Below, one piece after another: positions 44,069 to 52,100 of a stretch of DNA of 64,000 nt (the first letter of the stretch is position 1; each line of letters starts with the position of its first letter). The position numbers and the translations under genes were made by a program. This stretch comes from DATNPH01 sp036703315. GTDB lineage: Bacteria > Cyanobacteriota > Cyanobacteriia > Cyanobacteriales > Coleofasciculaceae. The DNA lies in contig DATNPH010000152.1 of the NCBI GenBank assembly GCA_036703315.1, positions 25,274-89,273 of the forward strand, read 5' to 3'. The notes under the pieces were generated by a model, which ran no database searches, was not told the DNA's origin, and saw only the letters and a program-made list of their open reading frames with translations.

Positions 44069-45154
44069 TTGAATCGACCAAATCACGGGGGAAATTTAGC
44101 CTGGGCAGCGGCACTGGCAGGCTGTTCCCCTTCTTTGATTGTTGATTTTTCTGCGAGTATCAACCCACTGGGACCACCAAAAAGTGCGATCGCAGCTATA
44201 GAGTCTCAGCTAAAAGACTTGGTCACTTATCCCGACCCCGATTACCAACAACTTCGGGTGTCTCTCAATCAGCTGCACCCGACTCTGACCCCTAGCTGGA
44301 TTTTGCCGGGTAACGGCTCAGCCGAACTCCTAACTTGGGCAGCTAGGGAGCTATCAGAACTAGAGGGAACTTGCCTAGTTACCCCAGCATTTAGTGACTA
44401 CCAACGTGCCCTTAAGGCATTTCAGGCAAAAGTTAGGGAGTACCCCCTTCTCAGTCGAGATAGTGGGCAATGGGCAAGAGGCAATAAGCTTCCCTACTCC
44501 CTACTCCCTACTCCTTACTCATCATCTTGGGGTCTACTACTGAATAACCCGCACAATCCTACGGGGCAGTTGTTTGATCGAGAAACAATTCTGCCTCTTC
44601 TTTCGCAATTTGCCTTAGTTGTGGTAGATGAGGCTTTTATGGATTTTTTGCCAGCTGAGCAGCAGCAAAGCCTTATACCAATGGTGCAGGACTATGAAAA
44701 TTTGGTGATTTTGCGATCGCTTACCAAGTTTTATAGCCTGCCTGGGCTGCGGTTGGGGTATTGCGTGGCTCATCCTGATAGACTCCAGCGCTGGCGGCAG
44801 TGGCGCGACCCCTGGCCCGTAAACGTCCTGGCAGCGGCAGCTGCCATTGCCGTGGTGCAGGATGTAGAATTTCAACAGCAAACATGGAACTGGCTAGCAC
44901 TAGCGCGATCGCAACTCTATCAGGGCTTGGCATCATTACCAGGCTTGCAGCCCTACCCCAGTGCCGCTAACTTTTTACTGGTGCAGTCTGAACAACCGAG
45001 TTCACAACTACAGGAAAAACTACTCAAGCACAGCCGGATTTTAATCCGCGACTGTCTAAGCTTCCCAGAATTAGGCGATCGCTACTTCCGAGTTGCTGTG
45101 CGAACAGATACAGATAACCAACGCTTATTAGAAGGTCTAAGAGCCATTCTTTGA
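44069..45154 (+). CDS. cobD: Threonine-phosphate decarboxylase (cobalamin biosynthesis)
   Basis: The 361-residue PLP-dependent aminotransferase-fold enzyme starts NRPNHGGNLAWAAALAGC and has DFSASINPLGPP, both typical of CobD/CobC. PLP contacts are NNPHNPTG, VVDEAFMDFLP and the lysine in LRSLTKFYSLPGLRLGY. It makes (R)-1-amino-2-propanol phosphate for the nucleotide loop of cobalamin. The start is TTG at 44069; no ATG is available. Residues about 130-152 encode a heptamer-repeat insert (PYSLLPTPYSSS) just before the NNPHNPTG strand. It lies 28 bases after hup; no other cob genes are present. Confidence 0.85.
   Translation: MNRPNHGGNLAWAAALAGCSPSLIVDFSASINPLGPPKSAIAAIESQLKDLVTYPDPDYQQLRVSLNQLHPTLTPSWILPGNGSAELLTWAARELSELEGTCLVTPAFSDYQRALKAFQAKVREYPLLSRDSGQWARGNKLPYSLLPTPYSSSWGLLLNNPHNPTGQLFDRETILPLLSQFALVVVDEAFMDFLPAEQQQSLIPMVQDYENLVILRSLTKFYSLPGLRLGYCVAHPDRLQRWRQWRDPWPVNVLAAAAAIAVVQDVEFQQQTWNWLALARSQLYQGLASLPGLQPYPSAANFLLVQSEQPSSQLQEKLLKHSRILIRDCLSFPELGDRYFRVAVRTDTDNQRLLEGLRAIL
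44460..44523 (+). repeat. Heptamer repeats inside the cobD coding region
   Basis: GGGCAATGGGCAAGAGGCAAT is followed by CCCTACT units in tandem (CCCTACTCCCTACTCCCTACTCC-like, written here as three CCCTACT heptamers). Both are classic intergenic heptamers. They are read in frame, adding about 20 residues between two beta-strands. Confidence 0.75.
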
Positions 45155-45157
45155 ATA

Positions 45158-45254
45158 TATAGCGATTCTCAGTTGCGCACACCACACGGTAAGAGCACTA
45201 TATCATCGTGCCCCTACGAGCAACCTGTATAGCACTCAATTGAGAACGGCTATA
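45158..45254. mobile_element. MITE-like inverted-repeat element, 97 bp
   Basis: The ends TATAGCGATTCTCAGTTG and CAATTGAGAACGGCTATA are 18-bp near-perfect inverted repeats. The interior has no ORF. TATAGCxxTTCTCAxTTG ends are common in cyanobacterial dispersed elements. It begins 3 bases after the cobD stop codon. Confidence 0.7.
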
Positions 45255-45267
45255 GTCAGTTGTCAGG

Positions 45268-45309
45268 GCTCCTGACTAATGATTAATGACTAATGACTAA
45301 TGACTAATG
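45268..45309. repeat. Heptamer tandem repeat TAATGAC overlapping a start region
   Basis: About five units of TAATGAC (first one degenerate) run directly into the ATG of the flavoprotein gene. The ribosome-binding position is thus filled by repeat sequence with no purine-rich Shine-Dalgarno. Confidence 0.85.
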
Positions 45310-46806
45310 ACTGTTGAATACGACTTGATCGTTATTGGAGGCAGTATGGCTGGTACCTATGCCGCTATTGCTGCCACTCAGTTAAATGCTCGCGTTGCCT
45401 TGGTAGAAAATGAGCAGCTACAGACAAACTGGCTAGCTCATGGTGCCCTCTACACTAAGGCATTTAGTCAGGTTGGACGTGTCGCTCAGCAGGTGCGTGA
45501 CGCTCCTTTACTCGGTATCCACTCTCAACTTGCGGACTCTACACAACAGCTACAAATCCCATCAGTTGAATTGAACGAAGCAAGACAATGGGCGGAAGCG
45601 GTCGTCTATACCTGCTCAGAACAAAGTTCTCCTGCTGTTTTAGCCTCTTTGGGCGTCGATGTTGTCATTGGTGTCGGTGAATTTTACCGACGCCCTCACC
45701 TTGGCTTTATGGTCAATGATCGACGCCTCCGAGCGCGTTCTTATCTGATTGCAACTGGCTCTCGCCCAGCTGTTCCTGATATTGAAGGGCTACAAAACAT
45801 TGACTATCTTACACCGACAGATATTTGGCGGGAAGGCTTGAAAGAAGGGTTGAAGGATGAAAATTCTAACCAACCCTTGCAAGGTAGTTGGGTGGTTATT
45901 GGTGGTGGTCCTATTGGTATTCAACTGGCTCAAACCTTAGTACGGCTGAACTGTGATGTCGCTTTAGTAACCAGCGCTCCCCGAATCTTGTCAAAAGAAG
46001 ACCCAGAGGCGTCTGTGTTGGTGCAAGCCCAGTTGGAAGCTGAGGGGATTCGCGTTCTCACTGACAGTCCAGTCAGCCAAGTTAGGCAGATTGACGAGAA
46101 AAAGTGGGTTCAAGCAGGAAATCATGCCATTGAAGCCGATGAAATTTTGTTGGCTGTTGGTCAAAAGCCAAATGTCGAATCCTTAAATCTAGAAGGTGTT
46201 GGAGTTAAATTCGATCAACAGGGTCTTGAGCTAAACGAGAAACTGCAAACGACGAATCCCCGCATCTATGGTTGTGGAGATGTTGCCGGTGGCTATCAGT
46301 TTGCCCATATCGCTCAGTATGAAGCCAGCATTGCTCTAAAGAATGCACTGTTTTCCCCCCTGTTTAAGGTCGATTATCGTGGAATTCCCTGGGCAATTTT
46401 CTGTGAGCCACAATTAGCACGGGTAGGTCTGACGGAGGAGCAAGCCAGACGCCGCTATGGCAAGGATGTCTTCGTCGTGCGGCAATATTTCAAGAGTGTG
46501 GGCAAAGCTCAACTTTTGGGAGAAACTACAGGTTTTTGTAAGCTCGTTGGGCGTCAGAATGGGGAAATTTTGGGAGCATCGATCATTGGACCAGAAGCAA
46601 GTGAATTGATTGGAGTGATCGCACTGTGCATTCGGCACAAGATTAAGGTAAGAGCGATCGCCAACTTACCCCAGATTTCCCCAACATTATCAGAAATCAT
46701 TCACAAAACCGCTCTTGAGTGGCAGCGACAGCGCCTGATGAGCAACCAAAGTTTACAAAACTTTCTAGAAGGGTTCTTCAACCTGCGCCGTCGTTGGTCT
46801 TCTTAA
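45307..46806 (+). CDS. FAD-dependent disulfide-reductase homologue lacking the redox cysteines
   Basis: The 499-residue protein has both dinucleotide folds: YDLIVIGGSMAGTYAAIAATQ (FAD) and WVVIGGGPIGIQLAQTLVRL (NAD(P)), plus RIYGCGDVAGGYQFAHIA and the C-terminal dimer domain (GASIIGPEASELIGVIALCI). This is the lipoamide dehydrogenase/mercuric reductase family. However, where the family has GGTCVNxGCxPSK this protein reads NWLAHGALYTKAF, so the CxxxxC disulfide is absent. It may still be an NAD(P)H-flavin oxidoreductase, with a different acceptor. The C-terminal His-Glu dyad region is replaced too. The start lies at the end of a heptamer repeat. Confidence 0.75.
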   Translation: MTVEYDLIVIGGSMAGTYAAIAATQLNARVALVENEQLQTNWLAHGALYTKAFSQVGRVAQQVRDAPLLGIHSQLADSTQQLQIPSVELNEARQWAEAVVYTCSEQSSPAVLASLGVDVVIGVGEFYRRPHLGFMVNDRRLRARSYLIATGSRPAVPDIEGLQNIDYLTPTDIWREGLKEGLKDENSNQPLQGSWVVIGGGPIGIQLAQTLVRLNCDVALVTSAPRILSKEDPEASVLVQAQLEAEGIRVLTDSPVSQVRQIDEKKWVQAGNHAIEADEILLAVGQKPNVESLNLEGVGVKFDQQGLELNEKLQTTNPRIYGCGDVAGGYQFAHIAQYEASIALKNALFSPLFKVDYRGIPWAIFCEPQLARVGLTEEQARRRYGKDVFVVRQYFKSVGKAQLLGETTGFCKLVGRQNGEILGASIIGPEASELIGVIALCIRHKIKVRAIANLPQISPTLSEIIHKTALEWQRQRLMSNQSLQNFLEGFFNLRRRWSS

Positions 46807-46833
46807 GACTCCCACAACTAAATTCTCACAGAA

Positions 46834-46860
46834 CCCCGACCTCCGCGTAGCAGGTCGGGG
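46834..46860 (+). terminator. Terminator-like hairpin after the flavoprotein gene
   Basis: CCCCGACCT/AGGTCGGGG form a perfect 9-bp stem with a 9-nt loop, 28 bases after the stop codon. The loop CCGCGTAGC matches a dispersed repeat motif (CGCGTAGCGG near 3722). There is no T-tract, so a terminator role is likely but not certain. Confidence 0.5.
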
Positions 46861-47097
46861 TAGTTCATCAAGAAAGGTAAACAGCACTATCAAAACGAAT
46901 TGGTATTACTCGCTTTTTAGCAGGTATTAGATTGTCTTTAAGTGCTCTGTTTTAGACAAAGTGTAACCCAAGCAACCAAAGCTCGCTGTCCATTCCTGTA
47001 TACCAGATATATTCTCTTACTTTTGAATGATGCTGATTACTGAATTATCACTTTTCGCAGGAGCTATATGAGAGTAGCTAAATTCTAGTAGAAATTT

Positions 47098-47533
47098 ATG
47101 AGTTATTCTTTTCAATTCTCTGTTGTCTGGGACAACCTTGGGGTGTTGCTAGCTGGTGCATGGCTAACTGTTAAAATCTCGCTGATCTCGATCGCCTTAT
47201 GCCTAGTTATTGGCATCATTGGAGCACTCTTTAGAACCTCTGAAAACCGTTTCCTAGATTGGATTGCTCTTGCCTACGTTGAGGTGATTCGGAATACTCC
47301 CTACCTCATCCAACTCTTTTTTATCTTCTTTAGACTACCGAATTTAGGTCTTAAGCTAACGGCAGAACAAGCCGCGATTGCTTCATTGGCGGTGAACTTT
47401 GGAGCCTACTGCACTGAGATTGTTTGAGCCGGAGTTCAAAGCATTCACAAAGGGCAGATTGAAGCAGGTTTAGCCATAGGCTTTAAAAAACTGGCAATTT
47501 TGCGCTACATCGTATTACCTCGTTTTTTGCTAA
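47098..47533 (+). pseudogene. Truncated amino-acid ABC transporter permease
   Basis: The first 109 residues are a normal HisM/GlnP-type permease N-terminus: VLLAGAWLTVKISLISIALC, VIRNTPYLIQLFFIFF, and ASLAVNFGAYCTEIV. A TGA at 47425 replaces the conserved Arg of the EAA-like EIVRAG. The same frame continues AGVQSIHKGQIEAGLAIGFKK and ILRYIVLPR, the EAA loop contacting the ATPase, then runs into repeat sequence at about 47526. About 100 C-terminal residues are missing. The gene is thus broken twice. No partner ATPase or binding protein adjoins it. Confidence 0.8.
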
Positions 47534-47582
47534 TGGCTAATAGTCAACAACAACAATCAGCAATCAACTATTAGCAATTAGC
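47526..47582. repeat. Heptamer-type repeats at the break of the permease gene
   Basis: GCTAATGGCTAATAGTCAAC and ACTATTAGCAATTAGC are the same heptamer family seen at 60391-60446. They begin where homology to the permease stops. Sequence from 47583 to 47752 holds no gene. Confidence 0.7.
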
Positions 47583-47752
47583 GTTTACCTGTATGCGACA
47601 CTCATAAACCGAAATGGTATGACTTACAGTCAATTCGATGCCCTTGTGGGGTAGGCTTTTTGTCTACTCTTCCTTATCAGCACAATCTGTCCGCAGATCG
47701 AGATGTTGAACAATTCATTTCAAAGATGATCAAAGTTTTAGGCAACTCCCTG

Positions 47753-48244
47753 TCAATCCTTTTGCAATTCTGCCTCCATCTGGGTCTCTTTGACCAGGGA
47801 ATTTTCTTTTAAAGCCTCTTCCTTTTTCTGCAAATACAGATCTGTAAGCTGTTTCTGCCTGTTGGCATCAAAAACTTTTCGCCCCTCTGCAAAAAGCTCT
47901 TCCTCCTCTTCTTTCAAATGGTGAGTCAGCAAGTCTTTAAGCGCCTTGACTTTAGCCTCCCATTGTGCTTGGGTAACCTCAAGAGCATATAACTCGACCA
48001 AAAGTTGATTTGAAAGCCTGTGCTCTTCAATTCCCTCCCTCACTTCAGACTCTAAATGCTCTATAGGCAGAAGAACTTCATAGACAATTTCTTCTTCGGC
48101 GACAGTGTGAGAGTGAAGCGTTTTTTTTAGCTCCTCCAAGCACTCTTGTCTCTCAACCTTTGCATCATCGGGCAAATCAAGTATTTTAGCGAGTTGGTTT
48201 CTCAAAAGATCGTGTTCATCTGTTAACGTCTCAAAAATTGCCAT
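47753..48244 (-). CDS. Hemerythrin HHE cation-binding domain protein
   Basis: 163 residues from ATG 48244, which is preceded by AGGATA; an upstream in-frame start at 48319 would overlap the LysR-like gene and adds unlikely residues. The histidine pattern FETLTDEHDLLRNQL, LHSHTVAEEEIVYEVL, EEHRLSNQLLVEL and LLTHHLKEEEEELF gives the four-helix di-iron site of hemerythrin-like proteins. Family members bind oxygen or repair iron centres. The last 40 residues are a charged helix. It lies 40 bases downstream of a beheaded LysR gene and may be transcribed with it. Confidence 0.88.
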   Translation of the reverse strand: MAIFETLTDEHDLLRNQLAKILDLPDDAKVERQECLEELKKTLHSHTVAEEEIVYEVLLPIEHLESEVREGIEEHRLSNQLLVELYALEVTQAQWEAKVKALKDLLTHHLKEEEEELFAEGRKVFDANRQKQLTDLYLQKKEEALKENSLVKETQMEAELQKD

Positions 48245-48284
48245 GATTGCGGTATCCTCATTCCAGTTAGGAATAATCTTAGGG

Positions 48285-49010
48285 TTATTTCCTCGACTTA
48301 AGGATATCCAAAAAGGCATAAATAGCAGGTGAATGAAGCGTATCCGCCAAAATGGCTACACCAATAACCCTATTTAGAGGAATAGGCAAACTATACACTT
48401 GCACGCTAGGGGGAATAGGTTCAGCCGCCAGACGCGGGAGAATGGTTGCCCCCAATCCTTGAGAAACGAGACTCACAATTGCGGCATCCGTTCCTACTTC
48501 GTAAGCCACATTCAAGCTGTAACCAAATGCCTTAGCATGGTCATAAACTCGCTGCATCATGTAATCAACAGGCGGCATGATTAACGGCTGAGCCGCCAAT
48601 TCTTCCCAAGTCAACTGAGCATTATTAAGCTTGAATGTAGCCGAGAACAAAGCGACAAATTCATCTCGCAACACTTCCCAAGCGTCCAGATCGTCACTAG
48701 CAGGCAGGAACGTGAATCCAACATCCGCTCGTCCCTCACGCAGGGCTTGCTCCACGTAAGGGTAATCATCGTGTTCGGTGAGACTGACAGCGATCGCAGG
48801 AAATCGTTGATGAAACTGAGCAATCACGAACGGCAGGATATGAGTGGCAACGCTACGAAATGAGGCAATCCGCACCTGACCACGTTTTAGCCCTTTCGCT
48901 AATTCTGCCTCTTTGGTAATTTCCTCTGCTCGATGCACGATTTCGCTAGCGTGTTCCACAACCCGCTGCCCCATCGGAGTGAGGTGAGCGCCATAGAATA
49001 GTCTTTCCAT
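48285..49010 (-). pseudogene. LysR-type regulator lacking its DNA-binding domain
   Basis: The 241-residue frame begins at ATG 49010 with MERLFYGAHLTPMGQRVVEH, which matches the end of the LysR helix-turn-helix region (LF.R...LT..G). The whole preceding 60 residues, including the HTH, are missing. The effector-binding domain (RGQVRIASFRSVATHILPFV to the end) is intact. The ATG itself lies in a GGGCAAT heptamer repeat. Upstream on this strand there is no HTH in any frame. It could survive as a ligand-binding fragment but is most likely a pseudogene. Confidence 0.7.
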
Positions 49011-49022
49011 TGCCCATTGCCC
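49007..49022. repeat. GGGCAAT heptamers at the LysR truncation point
   Basis: On the minus strand, GGGCAATGGGCAATGG precedes and includes the ATG used by the truncated LysR frame. The same heptamer occurs inside cobD at 44463-44476. Confidence 0.8.
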
Positions 49023-49124
49023 ACTCGCAAGTAATGTGACAGTGACTAATGCGGAATGTGGGCATCTTTAGCATGGCTCTACTTAACTGTTAGCAGTGGA
49101 ACTCATTGTGGCAAAACCCCTACC

Positions 49125-52100
49125 TTACCAGGGACTACCAATCATTGTGAAACCTGCCCAGAAGTAGGGATGTTCAAAGTTTTGGTTTCCTAGCTTAGCT
49201 AGTTCTGGTGGCAGAGGTACCGACTTGGTGCCACTAAGTAATTGACCCCCTTCAAGACGCATCTGTCCCTTGAGCATTGCTAGTTGAGTCTGCCGCAGAG
49301 CCTCCGCCTTAATTGGTGCTCGCTTCAGCTGTTGGTATAACTGAGTCATTAACGCTAGAGTCCCTTGATCACTGACAGACCACAAACTCCCCAAAGCCGA
49401 CTTGGCTCCAGCCTGAACCGCCAACCCCGCAAACCCTAATTCAGCTTGCTCATTTCCTAAAGCCGTGCTACAGGCACTCAGCACGAGTAAATCTACTGGT
49501 GGGTTGTTCCAACCCAACTGAGACAATTCGTTTAGGCGCAGCTTACTGTCCCACAGCTGAATGTAAGAATTGTTGGGTGCTCCCGGTTGGAAAACGGCAT
49601 GGGTTGCCAAATGAATAATTCCAAAAGGTTGCCGTTGTCGCTGTGTCTTGAGATTCTCTAGAGTGAAGGACTCGTTGAGGAAAGACTTGCCTTGCCACAG
49701 AGAAGGAGTGATTGCCGATAACTCCACTGGCACAGCTGGTAAAGGCTTTTGCTCAGTAAATTGGGCTGCTCCCATCGCCAGAACTTGCTTAGTTTTAATA
49801 CTCTCATAGCGCGTATCGGTAAGGCTGAGACTGGGCATCAAGCCAACACTATATTTTTCTACCAGAAACCCTTGACCATCATAGAGAGCAGCCATGGGTA
49901 CGGAACGCAAACCTGTATCCATAAGGAAGGTCAGATTCTGGATGCCTCCTGCTTTTAACTCGGCTTCCAAAGGAGCCAACAACCACTTATACAGTCGATA
50001 AGCTGGAGCTAGGTAGTTACGCCCACTTCGAACGTTGGTCACTTGAACGCGAAATTGATCTGCAACTTTGAGGACTTGTTCGCGTGTGGTTCCAGCCACC
50101 CGCTTGCGAGTTGATACACCATTAGAGGTTACCAGCAGCAATTCCAATTGGTCTTGAGAATTTTTGTTTTCGGAGCCTGAATTTCGATTGAGAGAGGGTA
50201 CACCTCGACCCCCATCGGATGCAATGACTTGCGGTACAAACGTTATATAAATGAGTGCTGGTTTAACCCCAGTCGCTTCCTCAACGTTGCGAAGAATATT
50301 ACGGGTTTCTTGCAGGCTGACAATCCGAGTCTTATCGGATATCCCAAAATATTGCTCAAATTGACGCTTGAAAGGCTCATCTTGCATTGCAACCACGTCA
50401 GACTGAGCCAACGCAAAGTTTGAGCCACCATCCATGCCCGTTTTGGTTCCCTGGCTTGAAGTAGAAGTTTGACTGGGTAGCGGATTTGTGGTCGGTGGCG
50501 GATTTGGGTTCGGTAGCGGATTTGTGCCCGGCGGTGGATTCGTGCCCGGCGGTGGATTCGTGCCCGGTGGCGGATTCGTGCCCGGTGGCGGATTCGTGCC
50601 CGGTGGTGGATTCGTGCCTGGTGGCGGATTCGTGCCTGGTGGCGGATTCGTGCCTGGTGGTGGATTCGTGCCTGGCGGCGGATTTGTGCCTGGTGGCGGA
50701 TTTGTGCCCGGTGGTGGATTCGTGCCCGGTGGCGGATTTGTGCCCGGTGGCGGATTTGTACCTGGTGGTGGATCGGTGCTTGGTGGTGGCAGAACTATTG
50801 TGGTACCTACCATACCTGCTGGCAAAACGCCTTGAGTTGTGCTGCGACTTGCCGTGCCTGCGTTTAAATTAATGTTGCCATTTTGTGGACGATTTCCATT
50901 CCCTCCTCTTGTAGTTATTTCGCCGTAGGTGATGCTGCCTGGGGCAGACATGGTGACATCACCCCCCTGGCTACTATTTCCTGTAGCTCTCGTATTGATA
51001 AGGCGGGTATTAATGTTGCCCAGAGTACTCGACAAGGTCACATTACCCCCTATGCTGCCTCTTCCAGTACTGCTGGTATTTATATTACCCGCGACATTAA
51101 TGTTGCCTGGAGCAGACAACATTACAGGACCACCACTGCCTCTGCCGTTATTAGAAGTATCGATGTTTCCTACTGCAATAGTTCCTGGTGACGATCGCCC
51201 ACTAGACGACGAAAAACGTGTCCCCCCTACTTGATTGCCAGGAACATTAGGGGCATTGGCTAATGTAGTCAAACCTGCTCGCAAAATCAGCGCTGAACTA
51301 GACCTCAAAATTTGAATATCTGGATCAGAACCAGCAAGAGAAATATCTGGCCCTGTAATTCTGATATTTCCACCATTGATGCTCCCTGTAGACTCTACCT
51401 TGAGCGCCACGCCGGTGTAATCGCCAAAACTAACATTGCCGACTGAACTGATAATTGGGTCGTAGAGGCTGACAAAGTTGCCAGGGTCACCTGCTAAGTT
51501 AAGAACCTCAAATCCGCTACTGGAAAAGTGACTATCTCCAGAGACATTGCCGTTACTGACTAAGCTGAGTTTCCCATTACTCGTGAATGGGGTCTGGGGA
51601 TGATTCAGGGCAAGGATATCGATCGCGCGATCGCCCTGAATGTAGAGGTTTCCTCCTGCCTGCGCCAGAAAAGGATTTGCCACACTGTCCCGCACTCTTA
51701 CTGTGTCCTGCGCCCACAGATTCAAGTCGCCTGTTGTACGCAACTGGCTCTCGACTAAGGTAAGGTTATGCTGGGCTGACAGTGTTGCTGTTTGAGATGT
51801 CACACTCTTGGCCACGACATCCCCATTTTCTACGGCAAGACCAGAACCTGTCAGTTCTACCTGACCCGCACCATTAACCACAAGCCCTGTATTTTGCTCA
51901 GTGCCAGTCAAAAGCTGAGGCAAAGAGTGAGGAGTAACGGGTGCATCTGACGGCTGAATCTCCAAACTGAGCAGGTGTCCAGGCTGGCTGAAGCGTACCA
52001 TACCAGGAACAGCGGCAACGGTAACTTGGCCTCCGGGTGCCTCTAAGCTTCCCGTACTGACTACAGTGCCACCCAGTAAAGTCAAGTTTTGTCCCTGTCG

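Noticed and set aside
50522..50770. Possible CRISPR-like regular repeats
   Set aside because: Units are 18 bp head to tail with no spacers and lie in a coding stalk.
50486..50872. Long plus-strand frames over the PPPGTN repeat region
   Set aside because: They are open only because the 18-bp repeat has no stop in several frames; the minus-strand TPS-CHAT gene is the real coding sequence.
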